64,000 bases of DNA from Stagonosporopsis chrysanthemi (lineage: Eukaryota > Ascomycota > Dothideomycetes > Pleosporales > Didymellaceae). Location: positions 18,499 through 82,498 of the forward strand of contig JAFISE010000132.1 in NCBI GenBank assembly GCA_022560025.1, written 5' to 3'. The notes under the pieces are model-generated. The model searched no databases. It was given only the letters and a program-made list of their open reading frames with translations, and had not been told where the DNA came from. How positions within the stretch are numbered: position 1 is the stretch's first letter; each line of letters begins with the position of its first letter. Below are positions 10,841 to 21,942 of the stretch, in pieces. The position numbers were made by a program, and so were the translations under genes.

Positions 10841-11767
10841 CGCTGTAAGCTTGTTCTGCAATTGCCAGTGAGTAAGTCAAATGGTTTGTGTCTTGGCTAT
10901 GATTGCGACTTGATGGACTAGATAAAGGCTGTGCTGAACGCAGACCACACGCTATGTCCGATACTCAAAGTCACGATGTTGTAACTCGATTGTTAATCGA
11001 CTCGCACGGAACGGCCTGATGCAGCAAATAGATTTGTGGTTCTTCGGGTTTCTGTAAGCACTATGCTTTCCAGGACCATACATGTCATGTTTCCATGAAC
11101 ATACCAACATGACGCCGCGTGAGTTACAAATCTCGCAGCATAAGACCATTCCTGTTGTGAGTCGCTAAGTTCATATACGTATCTAGTGGAGATGGATCCC
11201 AGCGCTTTTGCACATCGGACAATTGCACATTCCATAATTCATATTTGGATTGTTTAGGTAGCTGACAAACTTTCGTTGTTAAGAAGAGGTTGCGGCCGAA
11301 CGAGTGACCGAGGTGCCGCGATGCCGATGGCTGTCAGCGACTGGAACGGCGACCGAGCTAGAGGCGAGGAAGCACAATCCAACTTCTACCTTTCAGAACC
11401 CCACAGGAATCCCCAGAAATTCGTCCTTTGCCAACTTTCGGCGAATAAATTTGCCAACGCGGAGAGTGGCCGAGTAGCGTCACGATGTACGATGCAGCGC
11501 CGAGTCTTTCCCCTCCCACTTGCCCATTCGGATAAATTGCCTATGTGCTGCACCAATGAGAGCCAGCCAGTGGCATGCACCCGCACAGGCATGTGGATCA
11601 ACCCCAGATCACCCAAATGAACTCGGACGTTCTGCGATGCAGGAACGGCTTTCCAGCGTCGGAGTGGCTGATGCGGATGGCTTACCAGCTTCAGTCCACA
11701 TGTTATTTGGTACGGCTTGAGTAGCTTACAAGAAGAAATAAAACGCTCAACAGAAGATAAAATTAAG
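10841..11767. other. Divergent promoter region
   Basis: This 0.9 kb lies between the divergent beta-lactamase-like gene and the second GH43 gene. A CCCCAG run at about 11602-11607 fits the CreA consensus upstream of the GH43 gene. No coding exon is supported. Confidence 0.4.
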
Positions 11768-13408
11768 ATGCACTCGATCACACGAACGGCCCTTTTGGGC
11801 TTGAGTGTGTTGACTTCCTTTGTCTCAGGCAGCCCCTTCAAGGTGGCTAGAGCAGGTGCAGAGACACTCAACAACCCTATCATCTGGCAAGACTATCCCG
11901 ACCTTGACGTCTTTCGTGTCGGCGATGTTTTTTACTACTCATCCTCAACATTTGCCTTTTCGCCAGGTGCGCCAGTCCTCAAGAGCTATGATCTCGCCAA
12001 TTGGACACCGGTATCCCACAGCGTACCACGACTCAATTTTGGGCCTACGTACGACTTGAACAACGCCACCAGCAGAGCCTATGTGCAAGGCATCTGGGCC
12101 AGCACCCTCCAATATCGAGAATCGATCGACACTTTCTACTGGATGGGTTGTGTTGGAGACGGCCCGACATATGTTTGGACAGCAAGTGGGACGAACGCAG
12201 CAGCAAACAACGGTGAAGTCGAGAATTGGAACTGGACCTCTCAAGGCACTTTGCCGCGATGCTATTACGACAACGGCCTACTGATTGACGACGACGATAC
12301 CATGTATATGGTGTATGGAAAGTACACTATTGAGATTGCTCAACTCAATGCAGATGGAACTGCAGAGGTCAAGAGCCAGCCAGTATACACAAGCCCGGAT
12401 GGGGTATACATTGAAGGATCACGCATATACAAGATCAATGGCACCTACTATATCTGGGTGACAAAGGTCGCAGACGACGAGTACGTCCTCAAGTCCGACA
12501 ACGTTTGGGGTCCCTACGAACGCCGTGTTTTAGTCGACAGCATTGAAGGACCGCTTCCAAATGCTGGCAATGCTCATCAAGGTGGTGTTGTTAGCACCAA
12601 GGACGGAACATGGTACTATGTCGCGTTCCTAGACTCGTTCCCGGGAGGAAGAATTCCTGTCGCCGCTCCTCTGACCTGGACAGAAGATGGGTGGCCAGAA
12701 CTCGTCCGCGTGGACAACGAGTGGGGTAAGACTTATCCCATCCCAGTGCATACCGACAAGACAGTATCTGCGACGACAGGTCTGGACTCATTCGCGGGGC
12801 CATCGTTAAGCGACGAGTGGGAGTGGAACCACAACCCTGATGACAGCGCTTGGTCTCTCGACAGCGGTTTGCAGCTGCAGACTGCCACCGTGACGGATGA
12901 CCTATTCACAGCGCGCAACACTTTGACCCGCCGCATTCCAGGACCGAAGTCCGCAGGCACATTCCGGATCGATATCAGCGGACTGCAGGATGGAGACCGG
13001 ACAGGAGCAGTTCTATTCCGCGACATCGCGGCCTATGTTGGCGTACACAGGTCAGACAACTCATCTTTGCTCGTGATGGTCGACAAGTTGGATCTTGGTC
13101 TCAACTGGGCGACAGAATCGACTGGTACCGTTGCCGCAACTGGCCCAAAGCTTGCTGCCAATGCAACTGAAGTCTGGTTACGGGTCGAGGCCGACATCAC
13201 ACCAGCATTTTCAAACACGAATGCTGTTAGAACAACCACATTCTGGTACAGTCTTGATGGTGAATCGTTTACTCAGCTGGGCGAGCCGTTCCAAATGACC
13301 AACAGCTGGCAATTCTTCACTGGGTATCGCTTCGGCGTTTTTAACTTCGCTACGAAGGCATTGGGTGGACATGTTACGGTGAAGAGTTTTGATCTGAAGA
13401 TAGTCTAA
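11768..13408 (+). CDS. Secreted GH43 beta-xylosidase/arabinofuranosidase with C-terminal beta-sandwich
   Basis: This intronless gene encodes 546 aa from the ATG at 11768. That start is preferred because MHSITRTALLGLSVLTSFVS is a signal peptide; an upstream frame extends to 11717 without one. The GH43 propeller occupies about residues 30-340. NNPIIWQDYPDLDVFRVG carries the Asp general base (D45 or D47) and GVYIEGSRIYKINGTYYIW the Glu general acid. LDSFAGPSLSDEWEWNHNPD begins a C-terminal beta-sandwich of about 190 residues, the kind that covers the active site in GH43 xylosidases. Many NxS/T sites fit secretion. The family releases xylose or arabinose from xylan fragments; which one is not clear. 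With the GH54 and the other GH43 it forms a local arabinoxylan-degrading set. Confidence 0.9.
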   Translation: MHSITRTALLGLSVLTSFVSGSPFKVARAGAETLNNPIIWQDYPDLDVFRVGDVFYYSSSTFAFSPGAPVLKSYDLANWTPVSHSVPRLNFGPTYDLNNATSRAYVQGIWASTLQYRESIDTFYWMGCVGDGPTYVWTASGTNAAANNGEVENWNWTSQGTLPRCYYDNGLLIDDDDTMYMVYGKYTIEIAQLNADGTAEVKSQPVYTSPDGVYIEGSRIYKINGTYYIWVTKVADDEYVLKSDNVWGPYERRVLVDSIEGPLPNAGNAHQGGVVSTKDGTWYYVAFLDSFPGGRIPVAAPLTWTEDGWPELVRVDNEWGKTYPIPVHTDKTVSATTGLDSFAGPSLSDEWEWNHNPDDSAWSLDSGLQLQTATVTDDLFTARNTLTRRIPGPKSAGTFRIDISGLQDGDRTGAVLFRDIAAYVGVHRSDNSSLLVMVDKLDLGLNWATESTGTVAATGPKLAANATEVWLRVEADITPAFSNTNAVRTTTFWYSLDGESFTQLGEPFQMTNSWQFFTGYRFGVFNFATKALGGHVTVKSFDLKIV

Positions 13409-13527
13409 GCATGACAGTCACAAGAGGTTTTAGAGAGCGTGTCAATCGAATCATATTGCCATTGAGCTTCGTGGAACCCAAGGAATCTGAAGTACGCAGA
13501 CATTTGGGGAAAAAACTTCTTTCTACT

Positions 13528-13879
13528 CTAGTTGATGACCCCAGACTCGCTAGCCAATCTGCAAAGGGGCCTCCCTCGCTCCAAAGTGTTTGCGTCGCAC
13601 TGTAGGCGACTGTCCTCAATGCAAGTCAATTGTCCACCGCCTGTCATATCGATCAGTAGCTGTATTTCATCACAAGGAATCTAGAGTCAACGTACAGTTG
13701 TTTGCCGCCGAAGGAACGCAACGCCCACTCTGTCCATTGACGTTGCATACATCCTGCTTCAAGCTGGTATTCGCAACACAACAAGCGCCCTTTGCTACAG
13801 GACGGCCAGCATTCTGAGGGCTTGGGAAGGCTGCGGTGAAGGCGGCCAGGGAGAGGATGGTATAGATGGTGAGCTGCAT
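13528..13879 (-). CDS. Small secreted 8-cysteine protein
   Basis: This two-exon gene encodes 98 aa (exons 13696-13879 and 13528-13640; intron 13641-13695, 55 nt, GTACGT...GACAG). The ATG at 13879 starts MQLTIYTILSLAAFTAAFPS, a clear signal peptide. The mature part has eight cysteines (residues 33, 34, 45, 54, 62, 68, 76 and 88), beginning with the pair GACCVAN and then NGQSGRCVPSAANNC. An even cysteine count and small size fit a disulfide-stabilised apoplastic protein. I recall similar small secreted proteins with this CCVANTSLKQD-type start in other Dothideomycetes, function unknown. Its 3' end lies 120 nt from the 3' end of the GH43 gene on the opposite strand. Without splicing the frame would end after the fifth Cys. 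An effector role is possible but only inference. Confidence 0.8.
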
Positions 13880-14466
13880 CGTGGAGCGATTTGCGCAGGT
13901 ATGGAAGGCGATTTGATTGGAGCAAATTTCGAGGGTGTCAGGGAGTATTTGGATAGGGATTGAAATTTGACGATATCCGACCGGCGGCTGAAAGATGGGC
14001 GAGTATAAAAGTGCTGAAAGTTGACGAGGTATTGTGATTCAGTTTTTAGGTGCTACGTACATGTCCCTTATATACGATTATATAAATCATAACGAGCCTC
14101 GTTAGCAACCATTTGCTATAGGCATTGACAGCCGTTGGCATTGTCTTTGCTGCCGAATTGCCGCAACATGTCTCAGAATGCGTCAGAAGGCCTCAGGTTG
14201 TGTTCGCGTACTTACACACGAAGGAGCTGTTGTGGAGGAGCTGTTGAAGCGCTGAGGTCTGAAACGCTGCAGTGGAGTCGAGCTGTGGCCATCGGTTAAA
14301 TGCAGCTGTCAAACGGCTGGTGACAGGCTGTGACATATTGTGACCATGTGAAACACATGGACGCTTGGCCTTCGAGCAACTTCACGAAACATGCAGAGCT
14401 GCTGCTGCGTTGCAGCACAACGTCTCGCTGGCTTGTATGTGTTGCGAATAATAACATTTGATGCCC
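13880..14466. other. Intergenic before RIO1
   Basis: The left part is the promoter of the small secreted protein gene; the right part is downstream of RIO1. A TATAAAAG at about 14003 reads on the plus strand but no plus-strand gene follows it. Confidence 0.4.
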
Positions 14467-16107
14467 TTACTTCCGTCTCGAGCTCGAAGTGACCAGCTTC
14501 TTCTTGAGATGCTTTGGCATCTTGTCCTTTCTCTTCTCTGCCTTTTCTGCCTTGATAGCTTTCTTATGCGCTGCCTTTTCGTCTTTGTCCATGTTCTTCT
14601 TGCCCCGCGATGGCCCTTTATCGAAGATGCTCTGGTCGACTTCACTTCCATCAGACTCATCTGAAGAGTCGAGTTCTACACCTCCCTCCCCGGAACCATC
14701 CCCCTCAGCGTCAAGCCTCGAAGGTGCACTAGTAACGGTCTTGGATGCGAGCAGTTCTTGGTAAGGCAACGACGCTCCTTCACCGGCGTTGACGAGTTCG
14801 GCGTCGCGCTCGATGTCATAGACCTGTTCGAGAGTCTGAGGGATGTACTGGTTGCGGAAGACCTCGTCGTTTTCCTCTGCCCTCTGTCTTTCCTCCTCTG
14901 TTTCTGGCTCTCGCTTCATCACTTCTCGGGCATTGTTTGTAATCGCTTCGAGATCTTTGAAGTCCTTCTCTCCCGCCTCACCAGTGATGAACGCAAAAGC
15001 TTTGCGCTCGCTGAGTACCTCAACATTTCTTGATCGGTAAAAGTCTGACACGTTCTTGACGTCCATGCGCAGGAACTCCAACGATCGTGGGTGATCGTGC
15101 TCCACGGCTTGCGAGACATCGATCATCCATTGTCGCCCTTGGTGGTACAGTACGTTGTATTCGCTGAGATCTGCGTGGACGAGTCGACACGTGTTGTACA
15201 AGATCCGCATGTATGCCAGCATCTCAACGTATAGATCTGTCCACTTGGCATCTTCCTCCTCGCTTGTCAAACCATCGAAGCGCACATCCTTGAGGCGCGG
15301 CGCCGGCTTGCCCTTGCGGTCACCCACTAATCCCATCACGAGTACGTGTGTTCGAAGCGCAATGGGCTCGGGGGAAGGGATGCCGGCCTCGTGAATGCGC
15401 GCGAGGTTACGTCGCTCTTTGTCGGCCCAAAGCTTCACCATGGCGCGGTTGTTGCTCTTGCTGTACCCCTGGCGGAAACGGAACTCGCCTTCAACATATT
15501 TTGCTCGGTCTTTGAATACTAGAATCGACGTCTTGTACACTTTGACCGCGAGATGTGTCTGCTCGCCATCTTCAGGCGATTCTTTGATGGCGTGGTATAC
15601 GTTGGCCTCTTTTCCGGTAGAGATGACACCATGCAACTCGCTGAATGTGTCTCGATTAATGAGCTGCAGGAGAATCATCTGGGTCCTCCTGTCCAGCACT
15701 TGCTCGGTCGTGGCTCGGTCAGCCTTATCCTTGTCTCGCGCGCTACCACCTGTTGCGCCGCTGAATCGGCTATCGAGGCGGATTTTGCTGGCATGCTTAG
15801 ACAAAGAAGCCACCTGATCATCGAGGGAGAGCTTCGTGTTTGCAGAAGGCTTTTGTGGGTTCGCTTTGGGCTTGTAATCCGCGGGTATCGAAGTATCGTT
15901 CAGTTTGCGCTGGCGATTGTAGGTCTTGGTGAAATCATTGTGATTGCTGGAGTCGACTAACTCAGGCGCATCTTCATCATCTGAGTCGAATAGATCGTCG
16001 ATGTCTTCGTCGTTTTCGTCGGCTATGTTGTCTGCTGGTTCTTCAGGTATTTGAGGCACCTGAATCTCCTCTTGCTGAGGCACGGTAGGCTGCTCGGTGC
16101 TAGCCAT
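14467..16107 (-). CDS. RIO1: Serine/threonine protein kinase RIO1
   Basis: RIO1 is an atypical kinase/ATPase that drives late cytoplasmic maturation of the 40S ribosomal subunit. The intronless gene encodes 546 aa. An acidic N-terminus (DENDEDIDDLFDSDDEDAPE) precedes the RIO domain. ISTGKEANVYHA is the flexible nucleotide-binding loop, LAVKVYKTSILVFKDRAKYVEGEFRF is characteristic of RIO1, LVHADLSEYNVLYH is the catalytic loop and WMIDVSQAVEHDHP is the metal-binding loop carrying the phospho-accepting Asp. The C-terminus is acidic then very lysine-rich (KKAIKAEKAEKRKDK), as in yeast Rio1, and may hold nuclear import or ribosome-binding signals. Length and motif order match the family and the start is unambiguous. 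The gene stands alone, with no operon-like arrangement. Confidence 0.97.
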   Translation of the reverse strand: MASTEQPTVPQQEEIQVPQIPEEPADNIADENDEDIDDLFDSDDEDAPELVDSSNHNDFTKTYNRQRKLNDTSIPADYKPKANPQKPSANTKLSLDDQVASLSKHASKIRLDSRFSGATGGSARDKDKADRATTEQVLDRRTQMILLQLINRDTFSELHGVISTGKEANVYHAIKESPEDGEQTHLAVKVYKTSILVFKDRAKYVEGEFRFRQGYSKSNNRAMVKLWADKERRNLARIHEAGIPSPEPIALRTHVLVMGLVGDRKGKPAPRLKDVRFDGLTSEEEDAKWTDLYVEMLAYMRILYNTCRLVHADLSEYNVLYHQGRQWMIDVSQAVEHDHPRSLEFLRMDVKNVSDFYRSRNVEVLSERKAFAFITGEAGEKDFKDLEAITNNAREVMKREPETEEERQRAEENDEVFRNQYIPQTLEQVYDIERDAELVNAGEGASLPYQELLASKTVTSAPSRLDAEGDGSGEGGVELDSSDESDGSEVDQSIFDKGPSRGKKNMDKDEKAAHKKAIKAEKAEKRKDKMPKHLKKKLVTSSSRRK

Positions 16108-16456
16108 ATTGGGTGGCAGATGGACGACTGTTTCAAATGAAGATCTAGTATGTTCCAGGACTTCTCAAAAGTGTATATTATGCAACACGATATTTGCGTC
16201 TACAGCTTTTTGGTATTCTGGTGGCGCACAAAAAAGTTCAAGTTCGCGTCACGGTAGATGCGGCAGATTGGTGGGGGCGGGGCTAGTGTAGGCGGTGAGC
16301 TGGGCGGTGACCCGGTCCCTTTGAGCCCCAGTTCTGTGGTCGTCTCTATCGATAACATCACTTCTGTCGTGGTGACAGAGCTCAATTTCTTGGTTTGGTC
16401 ATTTGGCGGTCCATTGATCCTCGATCTGCGCACGTCTCGACCAAAGTCTCTATACA
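16108..16456. other. Intergenic, RIO1 promoter
   Basis: This 349-nt spacer lies between the RIO1 start and the 3' end of the rhodopsin-type gene. No coding or RNA feature is seen. Confidence 0.4.
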
Positions 16457-17686
16457 CTACTCATAATCTCTTTTCGGCAATTCAGGTGTAACAGAATCGG
16501 CAGAAGAGCCCTTCACTGTCACTGTCATGCTTTTCATGATACCCGACCTCCCCTGATCCCCGTCGTCCAAAATGGCGCGATCACTGTCGTTGTCGCTGCC
16601 TAAAACGGACTCTCCTTGAATCCGACTATGGTACGCTTTGCTCGATCTGAGGTTGTCCATAATGACATTGCCACCCGCACTGTGGCTATGGCCGTAGAGT
16701 GGTGTCTTTCGACTGTTCGTAAGAGTAGAAGGCAGAATACTCTGGAAGACTTTGGTCAATGCCTTGCGTAACGGTGGCAACGAGGCGATCATAATGCCCA
16801 GCGAACACTCAGCTTGAGACCAAATGGTGAGGTTAACACCGTCCCATGTGGGGTCTTGGGTCGTGAAGATTGTGTGGAGTTCAATTGTCTTGAAGACAGA
16901 GCACACGGTGGCGCTTCAGAGTATCAGTGAGGATCCATCAGGAGGAACATCGATCAACGTCACTTACGGGATACTGAGCAGGAACACGACACGAATGCCC
17001 CATTGCGTCTTTCGTGACAGCTGAACACTCGACAGATAGATCAAAGGCGCGGCCATATACACAATGTCGGTGACAATGTTGCTGACACCTTGTGTATAAG
17101 ACAGCTTCAGTCCACCTACCGCCCAGCATCTGAACGGGCCCTGGTAGGTCAAGTTCCAGTTCTTCTCGAGAGGTATGCAGCCAAGAAATGTCAAGACAGG
17201 TGCCAGAAAGTTCAAGGCTGTTACCATCAAGATTGATAGCCAGACGATCGCCTGGTACAGCTTGGAGAAGTTCAGAACCAGAAGCCACGCACAAATCGAC
17301 CACTTGAGGAATGCGACTGCAATGACGTTGATGATCTGATCAATCCAGAGGTAGTAGCTGTACTTGAGGATATTGGGAAATACAGAAGGGTCCATGAGGT
17401 GCCTTCCAAGACCCAAGCCAACGACGACCTGTGTCAACACTGTTGCTGTGATGTTGAGACACTATTTCTTTTGTCAGTACGACACCTTTGACAAAGTTTG
17501 CAAGGGAACAGCACTCACTCCAGCTGTGATCAGCAAGTAATCACAAGCCAGGAATCTTCGTCGACTTGTAATACCGTACGCGATTCTCCAGATCAGGAAG
17601 CCTGTGGAGACGATCAACAGTGACCACATCGGTACCATGACCTTCAAGCGGTGGTCGGGCCATTCGGATCTTGCTGGGCCGTCCAT
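16457..17686 (-). CDS. Rhodopsin-domain integral membrane protein
   Basis: This 372-aa protein has the fungal 'rhodopsin' domain found in PTH11-like receptors and many uncharacterised membrane proteins. Exons are 17519-17686, 16968-17461 and 16457-16913; introns are 57 nt (GTGAGT...ATAG) and 54 nt (GTAAGT...GAAG). The ATG at 17686 gives MDGPARSEWPDHRLKVMVPM. About seven hydrophobic helices follow, including MWSLLIVSTGFLIWRIAYG, YLLITAGCLNITATVLTQVV, WLSILMVTALNFLAPVLTFL and IVTDIVYMAAPLIYL. ARRFLACDYLLI-type and WNLTYQGPFRCW motifs (here RRRFLACDYLLI and NLTYQGPFRCW) are typical of the family. The cytosolic tail is Ser/Asp-rich. No CFEM cysteines precede the helices, so it is not a classical PTH11. 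Ligand unknown. Confidence 0.82.
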
Positions 17687-19722
17687 ATCGCTGGGTCGTC
17701 GCGGCAAGCTACCGCGCTTCCTAGGCGTCTTTGAAGTCGCGGTGTGGTCAAATTCGAGGGAAAGAGGGTACTTGAAAGCCGCAAAACTCTTCACTGTGTC
17801 TCCCACGGAGAGCAAACAGCACCCAGGAGGATTCAAGTAACAGTCTATCAAATTTGGACCATCAATAAAATCAAGCGAAACGATTTATTTTCTCATGCCC
17901 TGGTCGAGACAAGCCGTCTTGCGTCTCGTATTGTCCTTTTCGTAGCGTCTTCGGCGCAACACTGCTTCCATCCAGTACCTATTGGTGAAGCCGCCACATT
18001 GTTCGATTTCGTCCCGCCCAGCCGAAAGGCTTCGTAGGCAGCACTACTACGGATGGAGTCTACCTCGAGCCGGAGATACTGCGAACAAAACATGGATTGC
18101 TTGCAATCTGAAACTGATACACATTGTATGTCACTGGTATGTCGTCCTTCATCTAAGCGCTTCTAGCTCTACCAAAACAACCTGAGCAGCTCAAAGTGTA
18201 AGACCATTGCTTCCATGGCTTCTAGGGAGGGTAAATCATCGCTTCATGAATTTTGCTCTTTGCTGGCGCGTCCCGGTGGGCTGTGAAGACGATTGTGCAC
18301 TAACAATCGGCTGTTTTCTGGCTAGTCAGGCCCCACCGAGAAGCAGCCGTGAAGGATGTCAACCCTGACATCCGGTCGTGGGGTCCGGGACATGCTCATT
18401 CGTGCTGTACTGCTTGTCAATCTTGTGGTGCTCCGGGCACAGTATACAGCATTAACGGCTCGTGTTCACCCGAGATGAAGATCGTCTGCTGGCGTTCCGC
18501 AGCCGAAGGTTTGACAGTTTCACTAGCCGCGCCATATCGTGCCGTTCCGACCCTGATTCTGGTTCAGAAATGCTCTTGACCATGTCGAAAGAGAGATGCA
18601 TGCGACCGATTCCAGGGCGAAGACGTGCGTGCGTGGGTGGAAAGCTCTTATTCTTTCTTCGGGCAGGCAAGCACATGCGGCCTTTAGTCCATGTCCCGGT
18701 GGCTCGCCAATTGTCTCAAAAGGCTAGGTACATAAGCACATTAGACGATTATAGGGCTCACGCAAGGTAGACTAATGTCGCGCTACCGGCAGCCGAACGG
18801 ACGGCCTGTTAAAGTGAAGAATGGCCATTGGTTGCAGTAAACCGGGACCGCGCTCTCGGTACGCCACCGGTATATCATTGGGCTCAAATCTCCGAGAAGA
18901 GAGGCGATACCACAGACTGTTGATGGTCTCATCGATATCATGTATCTGTTGCAACATGGCTGATTACGAGCAGGTTCAAGTACAGAGTAGAGGCTGCAAC
19001 GCAGGAGAAAGTCCTAATTCGGACTAGCCACCTTACCCCACCCTCCGAATTCCTGTTCTGCATCCTTCCCATAACCTCCGCTTTCCCGAACATCCTTCGA
19101 TCTCCCCAAGCCCATCTCTCAAGCAGACAAGATCTACAGATCAAGCTCAGAAATCTGCGCAGCTCCACACGCAACTGTCGGCACTGGACAAAGATCGGGG
19201 TCCATGCCGATGACTACTGTACTGGAGTATGCAAGGCGCGGGAGACGAGTCAAGCGCGTGCAATCACCTTCAAGCCGCCATGCAGGCGGTTCTCGTTTAC
19301 AACACGAGCATGGCTTCACCCGGTATGTAGGCCCGATCGCGGCCTCGCTACCTAACATGGTATACGGTCCCGCACCTTCGGCTTGGACACACACCCGGTG
19401 CCTGTTATCAGAGGACTGAAGGCAGAACAAGGCCATGCGTGCTTGAACATAGGACCCTGCTGCCACGAGGGGCCTGGGAGGCCCATGCGCAGCGTATGCC
19501 GTGTGTACTGGCTGGTGAATTGCGTTCAGCTACTCGCCTCTGTCTTCTTTGGGATCCCCATGGTTCCAGAATAATCGTCAATAGTGCTCGGAGCCTTCGC
19601 AATGCGGCTTTGTCAACCGCCGTTCGTGATGCCGCTCATATAAGACCATCACTGCACGCTTGGGCTGTCCGCGGGAGTATCCTGATCACGGTTAATTCAA
19701 CCCCTACGGTGAAGTTACAACA
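17687..19722. other. 2 kb intergenic region
   Basis: Only short frames without family resemblance occur here. The left end is the promoter of the rhodopsin-type gene and the right end that of the GMC oxidoreductase gene. Confidence 0.45.
19639..19644 (+). promoter_or_regulatory. TATA-like box of the GMC gene
   Basis: TATAAG on the plus strand lies about 80 nt before the ATG at 19723. Motif and distance fit a core promoter. Confidence 0.4.
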
Positions 19723-21688
19723 ATGGCTGTTATCTCTCGTTTGGCTGTAGCGGTCTGCTTTATCGGCATTCTTACTGCCCCAGCTTTCGGCGCTCCGGCT
19801 CAACAATATGATTATGTTATCGTGGGAGGAGGCATCACGGGCTTGGTCGTGGCCACCCGTCTATCAGAGGACAAGAGCAGTACGTCAACACATTGTGATC
19901 GCGCCGTCATCCGAGACCTTATCGTACTAACATGCTCCCCCAGAGTCGGTTCTCGTGATTGAAGCTGGAGACATCGTGGATACCGACGCAACGAAGATCC
20001 CCTACAAGGCCAACGACCTGACAGCCGCAAACGGTCTCACGTGGGACGGTATCAATTCGGCTGCGGAGCCTGGACTTGGCAACAACAGCTATCCCGTCAT
20101 TGTCGCCAAGGTAGTGGGCGGCGGGTCAGTGATCAATGGTAAGTTCAGCGTAACGGACCGAGAACAGGGTCTGTGCTAATGTCACGCAGGAATGGTCTAC
20201 GACCGCGGCAGCGCTGCCGACTACGACGCATGGGAGGCATTGGGTAACAAAGGCTGGGGTTGGAAAGGCCTAGAGCCCTACTTCAAGAAAAGTACTACGT
20301 ATCAGCCTCCTACTTCTGAAGCCATCGAGGCGTTCAACATCACCTGGGACCCCTCTACATATGGCAATGGCCCTCTGGCCGTCGCAGTACCTAGCAACCA
20401 GTACGCTGATCTCAACGACTACTGGCAAGCTTGGAGGGCAACCGGAGTCCATCAGCCTGTGGACGGTAACAACGGCGAGGCCCATGGCCCGTCATGGTAC
20501 CCAAACACATATGACGTGCCGTCGGGACGCAGAGCTCACGCCCGCTTCGCATACTACGATCCCATCCAGAAGAAGCGCACCAACCTGAGGATCCTTACCA
20601 AAACCACCGCCCAGAAGATCCTTTTCGACTCCAAAGACAAGCCCACGGCGACCGGCGTCGAAATCACCGACGCCTCAGGCAAAACCTCCACCATCCGCGC
20701 CGAGAAAGAAGTCATCCTGGCCGCCGGCTCGATCCAAACCCCGAAGCTGCTCCAGCTCAGCGGCATCGGCCCGCGCGGCGTGCTCGAAGCCGCGGGCGTG
20801 AAAGTGCGCGTGGAGCTCGACGCTGTGGGGTCCAACTTCCAAGACCACCCTTGGTCCACCGTCTTCTTCAACACCACCACCACCACCTTCCCCAACCCCA
20901 ACTCGCTGCTCACAAACGCCACCTTCAACGCCTCCGCCTGGGCCGAGTACGAAACCAGCAAGACAGGGCCCTACACCAACGCCCGCGGCAACGCCCTAGC
21001 CTTCATCTCACTCCCAGACATGACTACACCCTCCACCCTCTCCTCCCTCCTGCGCACCCTCGCCGCGCAGGCCGACACCCAGTACCTCCCCACGCTCTAC
21101 GCCTCGAGTCCCAAACTGCGCCGCGGCGCCGCCGCCCAGCGCAAAATCATCGCCTCCCTCTTCTCATCCCGCGACGCCGCCGCCGCCGAGTTCCCCGTCC
21201 CCTCCGACCCATCCTTCAGCCTCGTGGGCGTGCAAAAGCCCCTCTCGCGCGGGACCATCGCGCTGAACGCCACGAACCCCACGGGCCCGCCGGTCGTCAC
21301 GCACAACGCATTTGTGAACCCGGTTGACCGCCGCGTTCTGGGGATCAGCACGCGGTACTACCGCTCCGTGCTGGCGTCGCCGTTGCTGGCCCGGTTTCGC
21401 ATTGCGGAGACGGCGCCGGGCGCGCAGTTTCAGAGCGATGAGCAGCTGTATGAGGCGATGCTGGCGCAGGGGTTGTTGAGTCCGACGCTGGCGCATCCGT
21501 CGGGGAGTTGTCCCATGATGCCTGAGGGGCTGGGTGGGTGTGTGAGTGAGAAGCTGTTGGTGTATGGGACGAGGAGGCTGAGTGTGGTGGATGCGAGTAT
21601 CTTGCCGATTATTCCGAGTTGTCATTTGCAGGCGACGATGTATGGGGTGGGAGAGAAGGCGGCGGATATTATCAAGGCGAGGGGGTAG
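19723..21688 (+). CDS. Secreted GMC-family FAD oxidoreductase
   Basis: GMC enzymes oxidise alcohols, sugars or choline with FAD and often make hydrogen peroxide. The product is 616 aa from exons 19723-19879, 19944-20138 and 20190-21688; introns are 64 and 51 nt (GTACGT...CCCAG and GTAAGT...CGCAG). A signal peptide (MAVISRLAVAVCFIGILTAP) ends near AFGAP. YDYVIVGGGITGLVVATRLSE is the ADP-binding fold and VLVIEAGD its acidic end. VVGGGSVINGMVYDRGSAADYD is GMC signature 1 and ILAAGSIQTPKLLQLSGIG is signature 2. The C-terminal HPSGSCPMM and PSCHLQATMYGVGEKAADII hold the active-site region. The substrate (glucose, aryl alcohol or other) cannot be assigned. The 3' half is very GC-rich (about 20620-21450) with strongly C-biased third positions, and so gives long open shadow frames on both strands. 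Confidence 0.9.
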
Positions 21689-21942
21689 GGGGTGTTTGAG
21701 TGGGAGGGGCCTTGATGTTGGGTGTAGTTTGAGGTCATTTTCTTTTGATACGTTGGTCTTCCTTGTCTAGAAAGGTATGACCCTTTCTCCTGTTACTTCT
21801 CATCCTTAAATCTTAGTATTTTCCATCGACTCTCAGTCGCCGCCCTTGAACAACCATCATCCACCAAAACCCCTTTTTCCACCACCATAATTTCAATCGA
21901 AAATCCACATATACCGTCATTCTCCCCTTCCCCCTCCATCCC

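Noticed and set aside
20851..21625. Long frames on both strands inside the GMC gene
   Set aside because: They are shadows caused by very C-rich third positions; only the GMC frame shows family motifs.
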